Assembly (NCBI RefSeq): GCF_020614375.1
Contig: NZ_CP085329.1
Span: forward strand, 186,001-250,000
Length of the DNA stretch: 64,000 nucleotides
DNA from: Haladaptatus salinisoli
Lineage (GTDB): Archaea > Halobacteriota > Halobacteria > Halobacteriales > Haladaptataceae
Direction: 5' to 3'
Shown: piece by piece, positions 43,122-52,120 of the stretch
Numbering within the stretch: the first letter of the stretch is position 1
How the letters are laid out: the number at the start of each line of letters is the position of its first letter
Position numbers and translations under genes: made by a program
Notes under the pieces: model-generated
The model's input: the letters and a program-made list of their open reading frames with translations, nothing else
Told to the model about the DNA's origin: nothing
Databases searched by the model: none

Positions 43122-43760
43122 ATGGACGATATCGAGAACGTACGTTCGATTCCGGTCGACGACGTAGCTCTCGAGGGGGAACTCGTCGTTCCCGACGGGG
43201 CGACCGGTCTGGTCGTCTTCGCACACGGGAGCGGCAGCAGTCGGCACAGCCCGCGCAATAATTTCGTGGCCGAAACGCTACGGGAGCGGGGACTCGGAAC
43301 GCTCCTCTTCGATCTGCTCACCGAACGGGAGGACCAAAAGCGCGAAAACCGGTTCGACATTCCGCTGTTGACCGACCGACTCGTCGCCGTCACTCGGTGG
43401 CTCCGAGAGCGGGCGGACACGGCCGATCTCGCGATCGGCTACTTCGGATCCAGTACCGGCGCGGCGGCAGCACTCCGGGGGGCGGCACGCCGCCGGGCGG
43501 ACACCGGTGCCGTGGTCTCGCGCGGCGGCCGAGCGGATATGGCGACGGAGGTGCTCGACGAGGTGGCCGCGCCGACGCTCTTCATCGTCGGTGGGGAAGA
43601 CGAGCAAATTCTCGAACGCAACGAAGAGGCCTACGAACGGCTGGATTGCGAAAAGGAACTGCACGTGGTCGGGGGTGCGGGCCACCTCTTCGAAGGCCCC
43701 GGGGAACTCGAAGAAGTCGCCGACCGCGCCGGTCGTTGGTTCACCACCCATCTCGCGTGA
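43122..43760 (+). CDS. Alpha/beta hydrolase, dienelactone-hydrolase-like
   Basis: 212 residues. LVVFAHGSGSSRHSPRN (oxyanion HGSG), nucleophile Ser in GYFGSSTGAAAAL (about residue 110), acid in LFIVGGEDEQI and a final His in VGGAGHLFEGPGELEEV. This is the short one-domain hydrolase often paired with phosphoribosyltransferase genes: in many genomes the two are fused as PRTase-hydrolase, and here a PRTase follows 109 bases downstream on the same strand. Substrate unknown. Confidence 0.87.
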   Translation: MDDIENVRSIPVDDVALEGELVVPDGATGLVVFAHGSGSSRHSPRNNFVAETLRERGLGTLLFDLLTEREDQKRENRFDIPLLTDRLVAVTRWLRERADTADLAIGYFGSSTGAAAALRGAARRRADTGAVVSRGGRADMATEVLDEVAAPTLFIVGGEDEQILERNEEAYERLDCEKELHVVGGAGHLFEGPGELEEVADRAGRWFTTHLA

Positions 43761-43869
43761 CCGTCGCCGCTTCGCGAGCGCGCGTCGTTCGAAGGGGAGA
43801 AATCACCTTCACCGGACGAAGGACGACAGCCACAAAGGCGTGGAACCGGTACGTTCGTCGGGGAAAAGC

Positions 43870-44511
43870 ATGTTCGAGAATCGCACGGAGGCTGGCGAAC
43901 GCCTCGGCGCACGATTGGCGGAGACGGACGTCGACGCCGACCTCGTGCTCGGAATTCCGCGAGGAGCGCTGCCGGTCGCGCGGCCAGTCGCTGACGCGCT
44001 CGACGTGCCGCTCGATATCGTCGTGGCCTCGAAGATCGGTGCCCCGACGAATCCGGAGCTGGCGATCGGTTCCGTCGCCAGCGACGGAAGCCTCTGGCTC
44101 AACGACGACCTCGTCGAACGATTGGGGATCGACGACGACTACGTCGAGGAACGACGCGACCTCGAAGCGGAAGCTGCACGCCAAAAGGCCGACCAGTACC
44201 GCGAAGACGGGAGACTGCCCGAGTTGAGCGGCAAACGAGTCGTGGTCGTCGACGACGGCGTGGCGACCGGCGCGACCGCCATGGCCTGCCTTCGTCAGGT
44301 TCGAGAAGCCGACGCTTCCCGCGTCGTACTCGCGATACCGGTCGGATCGCCGGATTCGGTTCGGCAACTCGAATCGGAGGCCGACGAGGTCGTCGCTCTG
44401 CGGACGCCGCAGGATTTCCGTGCGGTCGGTCAGTACTACCGAGATTTCGGCCAGGTGAGCGACGCGGAGGCGATGACCTACCTCGAGGGCGGAGAACCGC
44501 CGCGAGAGTAG
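43870..44511 (+). CDS. Phosphoribosyltransferase family protein
   Basis: 213 residues from the ATG at 43870. PRPP-binding loop VVVVDDGVATGATA at 124-137 and IPRGALPVARPVADAL near the start. Transfers a phosphoribosyl group or binds PRPP; substrates of this unassigned type-I group are unknown. The same family is frequently joined to an alpha/beta hydrolase like the one just upstream, so the two probably act together. Shadow frames extend further upstream into the hydrolase gene and are ignored. Confidence 0.88.
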   Translation: MFENRTEAGERLGARLAETDVDADLVLGIPRGALPVARPVADALDVPLDIVVASKIGAPTNPELAIGSVASDGSLWLNDDLVERLGIDDDYVEERRDLEAEAARQKADQYREDGRLPELSGKRVVVVDDGVATGATAMACLRQVREADASRVVLAIPVGSPDSVRQLESEADEVVALRTPQDFRAVGQYYRDFGQVSDAEAMTYLEGGEPPRE

Positions 44512-44659
44512 TACCGACCGCCGGAGATACCGCCACACGTCGACCCCGCGACGCGAGCAGTAGTCGCGTCGTCGGCGAATCCGACCGTTCCTTCGGGCCA
44601 CCGTTGCGGCGGGTTGGCCAGAGTGCCTATTGGTTCTCCCGTCGAGAGTACGACGACCC

Positions 44660-45088
44660 ATGCCCGTAGGAGACCTTGCAGTCGAAGCACAAACGGCACG
44701 GAAAGACGCGACCGTTACCGACCTCGCGCAGCGGATGGGCGACGAAGGAATTGGCGATTTCGTTATCGTCGAGGACGAGACCCCCGTCGGCATCGTCACG
44801 GATCGCGACATCGCGCTCGCGGTCGGACAACACGATGACATCTCGGCGATGACGGCGGCCGATCTGATGGCCGAGGATCTCGCCACGATTCGGGCGGACG
44901 CCGAGGCGGTCGAGCTCCCGAAGAAGATGGCCGAGCACAGAGTACGACGGATTCCCGTCGTCGACGAGGACGGGAAGTTACAAGGCGTCGTCACGCTCGA
45001 CGACGTGGTAGCGACGGTCGGGGAAGAACTGGACGCCATCGCGGCGGTCATCGAAGCCCAGTCCCCGGAGTACTCGCCAACGGAATAG
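44660..45088 (+). CDS. Two-CBS-domain protein
   Basis: 142 residues from MPVGDLAVEA at 44660. Two tandem CBS motifs: about 10-65 (ATVTDLAQRMGDEGIGDFVIVED, then PVGIVTDRDIALA) and about 75-130 (LATIRADAEAVELPKKMAEH, then RRIPVVDEDGKLQGVVTLDDVV). CBS pairs bind adenosine nucleotides and regulate partner proteins. Stand-alone CBS proteins are abundant in haloarchaea. Separated from the PRTase by 148 bases. Confidence 0.9.
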   Translation: MPVGDLAVEAQTARKDATVTDLAQRMGDEGIGDFVIVEDETPVGIVTDRDIALAVGQHDDISAMTAADLMAEDLATIRADAEAVELPKKMAEHRVRRIPVVDEDGKLQGVVTLDDVVATVGEELDAIAAVIEAQSPEYSPTE

Positions 45089-45171
45089 CCTCGTCGGTCT
45101 CCGTATCGATGCCCGTCGAAACGCTCGGAGAAATCCGTACTCCATCGCGTGCCGCGGTTCTCCCCCGTCGG

Positions 45172-47247
45172 TCAGAGGTCTCGAACGGCGCGTTCTCCCT
45201 CGTGGATGGCTTCCTTGATCGTTCGAGCAGCGACCGCATCCCCGACGACACGGACCTCCGGAACGACGTCCGAGAGCGCTTTTTCGAGGCCGTGCTCGGC
45301 GCGGTGGAAGCCGGCAAGGACGATACTATCGAGGTTCGAGAGTTCGACGGCTCGCCCGCGTTTGCGGAGCGTGACGGTCGGCCAGTCGACGCGCTCCACG
45401 GTCGCGAACGTGTGCATCTCGATCGGGTTGTCCATCGCGAAGACGTCGCGGTGGAGTTTCGCCTTCGTCGGGCCGGTGAGGTCACCGCCGGGGTCGCCAC
45501 CCGGTTGCGCGAACTGCACCGTCCGCCCCTCTTCCGCAAGGAACTTGGCGGTGCCGACTCCCTTCCAATGGTGCTCCCCGTCGTCTATCACGAGGACGTG
45601 GTCACCCGGATCCGTGTATCCGGTTTCGGTCGCGACGGATTGGGCGAGCACTTGCGTACTCGTCAACACGCCGGCCTCCGCCCATCCGGACACGTCCGCC
45701 TCGCGAATGCCGAGGCCGTGATAGCCGCGGGGAAACGACGGTTGCGAGGAACCGGTGGCGAGGATCACGACGTCCGGGGATTCGCGTTCGACGTACTCGG
45801 TCGTCACTTCGACCCCGGTTCTGACGTCGACGTCTTCACGGTCGAGCGCTTCGCGGAGCCACAGGACGGGTTTCTCGAACTCCGCTTTCTTCGGTATCTC
45901 CTTGGCGAATCGCACCTGCCCGCCGAGGGTTTCGTCCCGTTCGCAGAGGGTAACCCGATGGCCGGCGCGGGCCGCCACTTCCGCGGCCTTCATTCCGGCA
46001 GGGCCGCCACCGACTACGAGGACGTCCTTGGGTTCGGCGGTCTCCACGAGCGTTCCAACGCCGAGGTCGGTTTCGAACCCCGTCGCCGGGTTCAGCACGC
46101 ATCGACAGGCGGCACCCTCGTAGATGCGCTGAATACAGCCCTGATTGCACCCCATACACTCGATGAGTTCGTCGAGACGGCCCTCCTGTGCTTTCCGCGC
46201 GATATGGGGGTCGGCGATGTGTCCTCGCGTCATCGAGACGACGTCTGCAGCACCCTCCTGTAAGATCCGATCCGCCTCGCGCGGATCGGTGATACGTCCC
46301 GTCGTGGCGACGGTAACGTCCGGATTCTCCGCTTTGACGGCGGCGCGAACGCGCTTGGCGAGCGGGGCGAGCAGGGCGCGCTCGCGCTGCATGTCCGGAA
46401 CGATGTAATCCTGCTTTTCGTACGTCCCCGCCTTCACGACGAGGTAATCGACCTGCCCCGTCGCCGCCAGCAGACGGGCGACCTCTTCGTATTCCTCGAC
46501 GCCCATGCCGTGGGGAGCATCGTCGGTAGCGTTGACCTGCAGTCCGACGACGAACCCCTCACCGACCTCGTCGCGAACCGCGTCCAGCGTCTCGTAGACG
46601 ATGCGGAGGCGGTTCTCGAGCGACCCGCCGTACTCGTCCGTTCGCTCGTTCGAGTACGGGGAGAGAAACTGCGAGAGCAGGTAGCCGCCGTACCCGGAGT
46701 GAATCTCGACGCCGTCGAACCCGCTCCGCCGGATGACGCCGGCGGTGGTCGCGTACCCTTCGACCACCTCACGGATCTCCTCGCGGCTCATCTGGCGCGG
46801 CATCTCGCGGTTCACCGGCCCGGGAACGTCTGAGGACGATAATACGGGGCGCTCGCTAACGAGGCTGGTCATCTGGCGGCCGTAGTGGAGGTTCTGGCAG
46901 ACGATCTTCGCGCCCGTCTCGTGGACGGCGTTAGTCAACCGCCGGAGTTGGGGGACGAGGTCGTCGTCCCAGCCGCGGATGGCGCTGCCGGACACCGAGC
47001 TCGGGTGATTGGCGAGATACGCCATGACGATGAGTCCGATCCCGCCCTCGCCGCGTTCGACGTAGTAGTCGACGAGGGTGTCGGTGATTTCGGTATCCCG
47101 GGCGTAGTTCGTTGTGTGCCCGGTCATCATCAGGCGATTGCGTAGTTCGACGTTCCCGATGCTCGTCGGTTCGAACAGGTGCTCGTACCGGTAGTCGTTC
47201 GGATCGTCGTCGTGCAGGATTGCGAAATCGGTTGTGTCGTTCGTCAT
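45172..47247 (-). CDS. Old-Yellow-Enzyme-type FMN/FAD iron-sulfur oxidoreductase (2,4-dienoyl-CoA reductase / trimethylamine dehydrogenase family)
   Basis: 691 residues. N-terminal FMN TIM barrel (GNVELRNRLMMTGHTTNYA; GYGGYLLSQFLSPYSNERTD; TGRITDPREADRIL), a [4Fe-4S] site Cys364-x2-Cys367-x3-Cys371-x11-Cys383, then FAD and NAD(P) domains (VVGGGPAGM at 411-419, CERDETLGGQVRFA). Electrons pass NAD(P)H-FAD-[4Fe-4S]-FMN to reduce an activated double bond, or the reverse for amines. Downstream of a Na+/solute symporter and its small partner on the same strand (26-base gap), so the imported compound is probably its substrate or precursor; the true substrate is unknown. Confidence 0.9.
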   Translation of the reverse strand: MTNDTTDFAILHDDDPNDYRYEHLFEPTSIGNVELRNRLMMTGHTTNYARDTEITDTLVDYYVERGEGGIGLIVMAYLANHPSSVSGSAIRGWDDDLVPQLRRLTNAVHETGAKIVCQNLHYGRQMTSLVSERPVLSSSDVPGPVNREMPRQMSREEIREVVEGYATTAGVIRRSGFDGVEIHSGYGGYLLSQFLSPYSNERTDEYGGSLENRLRIVYETLDAVRDEVGEGFVVGLQVNATDDAPHGMGVEEYEEVARLLAATGQVDYLVVKAGTYEKQDYIVPDMQRERALLAPLAKRVRAAVKAENPDVTVATTGRITDPREADRILQEGAADVVSMTRGHIADPHIARKAQEGRLDELIECMGCNQGCIQRIYEGAACRCVLNPATGFETDLGVGTLVETAEPKDVLVVGGGPAGMKAAEVAARAGHRVTLCERDETLGGQVRFAKEIPKKAEFEKPVLWLREALDREDVDVRTGVEVTTEYVERESPDVVILATGSSQPSFPRGYHGLGIREADVSGWAEAGVLTSTQVLAQSVATETGYTDPGDHVLVIDDGEHHWKGVGTAKFLAEEGRTVQFAQPGGDPGGDLTGPTKAKLHRDVFAMDNPIEMHTFATVERVDWPTVTLRKRGRAVELSNLDSIVLAGFHRAEHGLEKALSDVVPEVRVVGDAVAARTIKEAIHEGERAVRDL

Positions 47248-47273
47248 CGAATGTATGGGTGAATGGGAGTGGA

Positions 47274-48884
47274 TTACTCGTCGATCAGTTCCTCACCGCC
47301 GTCGGCGGCGACGCTCTGGGGAAGGCGACCGCCCTTCAGCCGTCCGGTATCGAGGACCGCCTTTACTTCGGGTTTCAGATCCTCGTAGGTGGCGGTCGAC
47401 GTGACCAGCGAGACGACGACGAACACCGCGACACCGGCGATCTGGGCGACTTGACCGCCGAGGAAGCCCAGCGGAATGGAGAAGTCGATGTACTGACCAC
47501 CGTATGCGAGCAGCAGCGTCAACGCCAGGCCGACGCCGCCGCCCCAGAGAATCCCCTCGGTGGTCGCGCCCTTCCAGTTGTACGCGAGAGCGACGCCAGG
47601 GAAGATGACCGTTGCGAAGATGGCCCACCCGGCGGCACCGAGAACGAAGATGAGTCCGGGGAACGTCGCCGCGATCACGCCCGCGATGACGAGGATTGCT
47701 GCGGTCGCGATCCGTCCGTAGCGCACCTCCTGTTGATCGGTCATCCGGGTCTCCCGGTACTCCTTCATGAAGTCGTGCGTGATGGCCGAGGCACCGACGT
47801 TGAGGAACGCATTGCTCGTGGACATGATCGCGGCGACGATGCCCGTGAGGACGAACGCCGTCACCACGTCGGGTGCGAAGTTGATGAGCGCGAGCGGCAG
47901 TACCAGATCCGGGTTCTCGAAGCTCTGGATGTCGCCGCGCGCGACGGCCGCTCGGACGTACGGCCCGGCCCACCAGAACAGCGTCGTCATGAGATACGCC
48001 GCCCCGGAGATGAACGCGCCCCACTTCAGGAGGGACACGCGCCGTATCATGTAGAACTTCGTGATGGCGTGGGGTTGCCCGGCGTGGGTGAGGTTGATGA
48101 TGAGGATGGACAGTAACAACCCGATGGGTGCCAGTCCGTCCTGCCCGAGCAACGTGAACTGGAAGTACTGTGGGAAGTCGGTCCGGACGGTGTTAATCAT
48201 CGCTCCGACGCCGCCGGGATTGGACGTCACGATGAAAAAGAACGTCAATACGCCGGACACCGCCATGATCGCACCCTGAATCGCATCGGACCAGATCGCC
48301 GCGAGGATACCGCCGACGACCGTGTAGATCCCGACGATGAGGAGGCCGATGATCAGGCCGGTGATGAAGTCGACCGGGAAGATGACGGCCATGATGATTC
48401 CTAAGGCCGCGTATTGGGCTGCGAGGTACCCCATCGACCCGAGGAAGACGGCGATGGTGCCGAGTAACCGAACGCGCTCGTCTTCGAATCGATGGTACAT
48501 CGCGTCGGGCACCGTAATCGCGTTGACCGTGGCACCGAGGACGCGCATCTTCCGGCCGACCAGCCAATAGGAGATGACGAACGAGAAGATGATGACCGTG
48601 GTCGCCCACATCATGAACTCGGTGCCGATGGCGTAGACGGTGCCGGAGAGGCCAACGATCCCCCAACCGCTCTGCGTCGACGCAAAGATGGATAGGGCGA
48701 TGACGAAAATCCCGGCGCTTCGCCCGGCGACGTAGTAATCCTCCTCGCTCTCCATGTGGCGACTCGCAACGAAACCGATGCCGAGCATCAAGAGCGAGAA
48801 GAGGACGAAGAAAATTATCGCCGTGGTCGAACTGTACTGAACGCCGAGATTTTCTCCCCACGACTGCAGGATGATCCACTCCAC
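47274..48884 (-). CDS. Sodium:solute symporter family protein
   Basis: 536 residues from a GTG start at 48884, three bases after the small upstream gene. About 13 membrane helices; motifs ASRHMESEEDYYVAGRSAG, GLSGTVYAIGTEFM, HAGQPHAITKFYMIR and ATSNAFLNVGASAITHDFMKEY-like sequence (STSNAFLNVGA) typical of the SSS family with Na+-coupled uptake of an organic solute. Differs clearly from the acetate-type symporter at 20628. Together with the small one-helix protein upstream and the flavoprotein downstream it forms a three-gene operon. Confidence 0.9.
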   Translation of the reverse strand: MEWIILQSWGENLGVQYSSTTAIIFFVLFSLLMLGIGFVASRHMESEEDYYVAGRSAGIFVIALSIFASTQSGWGIVGLSGTVYAIGTEFMMWATTVIIFSFVISYWLVGRKMRVLGATVNAITVPDAMYHRFEDERVRLLGTIAVFLGSMGYLAAQYAALGIIMAVIFPVDFITGLIIGLLIVGIYTVVGGILAAIWSDAIQGAIMAVSGVLTFFFIVTSNPGGVGAMINTVRTDFPQYFQFTLLGQDGLAPIGLLLSILIINLTHAGQPHAITKFYMIRRVSLLKWGAFISGAAYLMTTLFWWAGPYVRAAVARGDIQSFENPDLVLPLALINFAPDVVTAFVLTGIVAAIMSTSNAFLNVGASAITHDFMKEYRETRMTDQQEVRYGRIATAAILVIAGVIAATFPGLIFVLGAAGWAIFATVIFPGVALAYNWKGATTEGILWGGGVGLALTLLLAYGGQYIDFSIPLGFLGGQVAQIAGVAVFVVVSLVTSTATYEDLKPEVKAVLDTGRLKGGRLPQSVAADGGEELIDE

Positions 48885-48887
48885 GGG

Positions 48888-49079
48888 TCAGTCCTCCATC
48901 AAGGTGGGTTCAGGCTCACGTTCGCGTCGGCGCTGTCGCAGGCTCGTTCCTTCGATACCTTTGACGTCCTCGATCTTCGCTGCGAGCGTCAGTGCTCCGA
49001 CGAGGAAGATGGTGACGCCAAGGATGAAGAACTCGATAACGGGCGATGGAAAGCCCAAGAGCCACAATACAGGAAGCAT
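48888..49079 (-). CDS. 63-residue one-helix membrane protein, symporter partner
   Basis: One membrane helix (about 13-35, VIEFFILGVTIFLVGALTLAA), then a basic Arg-rich and finally acidic tail (RQRRREREPEPTLMED). Stops three bases before the symporter GTG. Small membrane partners of this kind accompany several SSS transporters, as DUF4212 accompanies VC_2705, but this one is not DUF4212. Function inferred as transporter subunit. Confidence 0.65.
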   Translation of the reverse strand: MLPVLWLLGFPSPVIEFFILGVTIFLVGALTLAAKIEDVKGIEGTSLRQRRREREPEPTLMED

Positions 49080-49176
49080 CTTACGACACCCTCTTCGATT
49101 GCCGGCGCCCGTTCGTCGATTGCCACCGTCGTTCCGTGGTGTGGGTACCCATGACGGTCGAAACCATTGCGCGAAT

Positions 49177-49186
49177 AATATTTAAA
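49177..49186 (-). promoter_or_regulatory. TATA-like box of the symporter-flavoprotein operon
   Basis: TTTAAATATTA on the minus strand about 100 bases before the 63-residue gene, predicting a leader of roughly 70-75 bases. Within that leader a 28-codon frame (ATG at 49167; second ATG at 49152) ends at 49081, one base before the next ATG, and could act as a leader peptide. Confidence 0.45.
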
Positions 49187-49365
49187 CCTTGATCGCATTT
49201 TGAGGTAATCTCGTCCCGCGTGCGGATCAGTCGTCGTTCGACTGTAGCGAATGACGTTCTTCGCGCGGGAATTGAGAGGACTAACAGAGAACGGGAGAGG
49301 CGGTGAGTGAGGTTTCGTATGGGATTCATAAGCGTGAGAAAATAAACGAAAGAGGGCGATGCCAA

Positions 49366-50010
49366 CTACTGATCGGGAGAGGATACGTCATCTCGTCGCT
49401 CAATGTATTCTGGCGGAACGGAGTCGACAGTGAAGGTAGTGCGACCACGCTTATCGATCTCAAAGCCGTCCTGTACCATCGTTCCAGAATCGATTACGAG
49501 AACCACAGGGTCACTGACGTGACGCATACCGACAGTACGGGCCTCCTGTGGTGTTTTCGAAAGATGAACTTGCTGGCGACTCATCGGTTTGAGCCCTTCT
49601 TCAGCGATACTGTCCAGGTTCCGAGGGGCCGTCCCGTGATAGAGCTGGTTTGGGATGGTCGTTTCCGTCGGTTCGAGGTTGACGTCCACCGAATGGCCGT
49701 ACACAGCCCGAATCTGTTCGTCCTGACGCTCAAACCGACCTTTCGGGTCAGTAGCGATCACCGCCGCGACGTGCTCGGACTTAGCCCATGAATAGTTGTC
49801 CGTGACCGCGTCAACAAACGCGTCGTAATTGGTCCATCCTTTCTCGTCGAGCGTGAGCCCCACGTCGGTCGGGAAATGACGTAGCACACCACTCATGAAC
49901 TTCGAGAGGCGTATACGCTGATTCTCGTCGAGAATCTGCCGTCCCGCATCACCACAGACAGAGCACGCTTCGCCCATAAAAAATCCGTGGTCACCACAGA
50001 CTCGCACCAT
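49366..50010 (-). CDS. kptA: RNA 2'-phosphotransferase (Tpt1/KptA)
   Basis: 214 residues. After a short zinc-binding-like N-terminus (Cys5, His8, Cys16, Cys19) the KptA core is clear: RLSKFMSGVLRHFP, EKGWTNYDAFVDAV, FERQDEQIRAVYGHS, LYHGTAPRNLDSI, QVHLSKTPQEA and an end VDSVPPEYIE. The enzyme removes a 2'-phosphate with NAD+, giving ADP-ribose 1'',2''-cyclic phosphate; in archaea the physiological substrate is unclear and the family is sometimes linked to defence or RNA repair. It opens the AT-richer accessory part of the window. A 10-base inverted repeat lies upstream. Confidence 0.9.
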   Translation of the reverse strand: MVRVCGDHGFFMGEACSVCGDAGRQILDENQRIRLSKFMSGVLRHFPTDVGLTLDEKGWTNYDAFVDAVTDNYSWAKSEHVAAVIATDPKGRFERQDEQIRAVYGHSVDVNLEPTETTIPNQLYHGTAPRNLDSIAEEGLKPMSRQQVHLSKTPQEARTVGMRHVSDPVVLVIDSGTMVQDGFEIDKRGRTTFTVDSVPPEYIERRDDVSSPDQ

Positions 50011-50664
50011 GTACGAGCAACTCGTCGGGTGCGACTACTGTCTTGCGCCTGGAACTACTGTAAACGATGTCGAACGGTTCCTAACGAGGATTGTTTGTGG
50101 TTAGTAGCTCGTACTAACCACGGTCCCCTCGCTGTCTGAAATAGGAGCGATGGAAATAACTCACGCAGAAAGCAGCAGTCCGGGGAAGTCTTCCTCGTAT
50201 CTATTCAAGCCCTGTGTCCGGCTCTTCCTCGTGGCAGTTGGACTGATGACACGTAATAGGTGGTGAGGCACGAACATCGTCGTTACTGCGGAAGCGAGAT
50301 TCACGAACGGGATCCGATACGCATCGGTGACCTCGTTGGGATGGCACCCGCGATGATCCTCGCTGCTGGTTCGATCCGCTGCGCGACGGCGGGACGGCAT
50401 GTGCAGGGTAACTCATCGGCGAGGGGTTGCCGTTTGGTATCGGAATTCCGAGGCCATGATTTCACGAATTCCTGACCTAACGTAGCGTCGACCGGGTGTA
50501 GGAGGCGATTGCTGAGGTGGGGCGTGATCTCCCTCTGTGGTTGGTAGGAGCGGAGTGGAAGATACGGAGGGTGCATTCAGCAGAGCGGTATCTAAAGTGA
50601 GATAGATCTCGGCAGATCCGGAATCAACGGTAAGTTCATCACCTATTGCGCCCTATATTCGTGT
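50011..50664. other. 654-base AT-richer gap
   Basis: No gene I can support. A minus-strand frame at 50161-50400 has a reasonably protein-like run (DAYRIPFVNLASAVTTMFVP) and ends at a stop, but has no start and no known family; it could be the tail of a lost gene. The only clear element is the inverted repeat at 50097. Confidence 0.35.
50097..50121. repeat. 10-base perfect inverted repeat
   Basis: GTGGTTAGTA-GCTCG-TACTAACCAC, about 90 bases upstream of the minus-strand kptA start. Could be an operator for kptA or a small hairpin; no T-run follows it. Confidence 0.55.
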
Positions 50665-51057
50665 ATGGGACGATACGTCGACGGATTCGTTATCCCGATC
50701 CCAAACGATAAGCTCGAAGCGTACCGCGAAATAGCCGACGAGGCCGGCGAGCTTTGGATCAAACACGGCGCTCTCGAGTACTTCGAGGGGGTTGGAGACG
50801 ACATGGAGCCCGACATGGGGGACATGCAGGTACGGACCTTCCCACAGCTCGCCGAAGTCGGGGACGACGAAACGGTCGCCTTCTCATTTATCGTGTTCGA
50901 GTCGCACGAGCATCGCGACGAGGTAAACGCGAAGGTGATGGAAGATCCGGCGATGGACTCGGACAATTTCGACGAGGAGATGCCTTTCGATTCGGAGCGC
51001 ATGGCCTACGGCGGCTTCCGCTCCATCGTCAGTCAGGAAAAGCGAAGAGAGGACTAA
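50665..51057 (+). CDS. DUF1428 (YbaA-like) family protein
   Basis: 130 residues matching DUF1428 throughout: MGRYVDGFVIPIPNDKLEAY, AGELWIKHGALEYFEGVGDD, TVAFSFIVFESHEHRDEVN, AKVMEDP and the end MAYGGFRSIV. A small ferredoxin-like, stress-induced type of fold; no enzymatic role established. Cytoplasmic. Independent gene; its end overlaps a shadow frame of the decayed SWIM gene. Confidence 0.9.
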   Translation: MGRYVDGFVIPIPNDKLEAYREIADEAGELWIKHGALEYFEGVGDDMEPDMGDMQVRTFPQLAEVGDDETVAFSFIVFESHEHRDEVNAKVMEDPAMDSDNFDEEMPFDSERMAYGGFRSIVSQEKRRED

Positions 51058-51125
51058 TCGAGGGATAGACCGCCCCGTGCCTCGATAGTAATACTGGTGC
51101 GGCTACCGTTACCAGAGATTCGCTT

Positions 51126-51382
51126 CTACTGGCCTTGCGGAGTACGCGACCTGTATCTATAGAAAGCGTTGCGGTGAACGTAATGCGGGCAGGTACAGGC
51201 CTCAGGTCGTCGGTCACGTCGTCGATGGAGACGGTGTACTGGTAGTCTGCGAGCGTCTCGTGACTTTCGTTGGTGACTTCGACGAGCCCGGGGGCTTCGA
51301 CGTCGAAGGCGAATTGCTCCCACTGTGCGCGTTTCTGTGCCGTCTCGGCAGCGTCACGGGCTGCGGATGGGTTTGTACTCAC
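51126..51382 (-). pseudogene. Frameshifted SWIM zinc-finger protein
   Basis: From the GTG at 51382 the minus strand reads MSTNPSAARDAAETAQKRAQ and DVEAPGLVEVTNESHET, then DYQYTVSIDDVTDDLR, a typical haloarchaeal SWIM protein. At CTGAGGCCTG (about 51202) the frame breaks: the remaining Cys motif ACTCPHYVHRNAFYRYRSRT is in another frame. The second half is mutated too, since the expected CKH after NAF is now YRY. The gene ends shortly after at a TAG in the second frame. So both the reading frame and the metal site are destroyed. Confidence 0.75.
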
Positions 51383-51574
51383 GGTCTTTCGAGTGCCATT
51401 TTGGAAAACCGGTGTCGGGTGCTTGCACACCGGCGCGTTTCCACACGCTCGAAGGCATCGTCATTTCTGACAACTACTTAAAACAACTTTTCAGAGAATC
51501 GGCGGGCCGAGAAAACTCGCCTGAACGCGATCGCGGTGCCGTCGCTCGAAAGCACTTTGAGCAGAAACTCTTCA

Positions 51575-52120
51575 CTAAAGCATTTTGATATCTCGAGCAA
51601 CTTCAGACAAATTGTTGCCAAATTGGTGCCCACGGTTTTCGAACTCGTGGATGACCGCCTGAGGGAGTTGTTCAGCATACAGTACGAGATGTTCGAACGG
51701 CACCACCTTGTCATCCCGGCTATGGTAAAAGAACGCTGGCAGTTCTTTGGGGAGTTTCGATGCGAATTCTTTTTGCAGCACGTCCTCGTCGACGTTCCAA
51801 CCTTCAGAACCAAAGTAAGGTGGCGCGATCAGGAATAACCCAGTAACGGCCTTTTCCATTTTTTCTTCGGAGAGGTATTTCAACAGGATCGAACCGCCTA
51901 CAGAGTGCCCGACGAGTCTCACCTCGCTATCCGGCGCGGCGAGTTCTTTTGCTACCCGACTTTTCCACGCTTCGGGATCATCCGTATTTGGCATCTTCGG
52001 ATACCGCACGTTGTACCCCGCCCCCAGTGCTTCCCGGAGGCTTGCCGCCAGTTTCCTATCTTCCTCGTACGCTCCCTCACCGGCACCGTGGATGAACAGC
52101 ACTTGGTTTTTCACGGTCAC
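51575..52120 (-). CDS. Small alpha/beta hydrolase, RBBP9/YdeN-like
   Basis: 181 residues from a GTG at 52120. LFIHGAGEGAYEED (oxyanion), nucleophile Ser in LVGHSVGGSIL (about residue 73), LIAPPYF, acid in HSRDDKVVPFEH and His in FENRGHQFG. This compact serine-hydrolase group lacks a lid; substrate unknown. Its start overlaps the stop of the preceding gene (GTGA), so the two are translated together. The AT-leaning codon use fits the surrounding accessory DNA. Confidence 0.85.
   Translation of the reverse strand: MTVKNQVLFIHGAGEGAYEEDRKLAASLREALGAGYNVRYPKMPNTDDPEAWKSRVAKELAAPDSEVRLVGHSVGGSILLKYLSEEKMEKAVTGLFLIAPPYFGSEGWNVDEDVLQKEFASKLPKELPAFFYHSRDDKVVPFEHLVLYAEQLPQAVIHEFENRGHQFGNNLSEVARDIKML

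Noticed and set aside
50161..50400. Minus-strand frame EVTDAYRIPFVNLASAVTTM
   Set aside because: Protein-like for about 50 residues but no start, no family and no promoter; kept only as a possible remnant.
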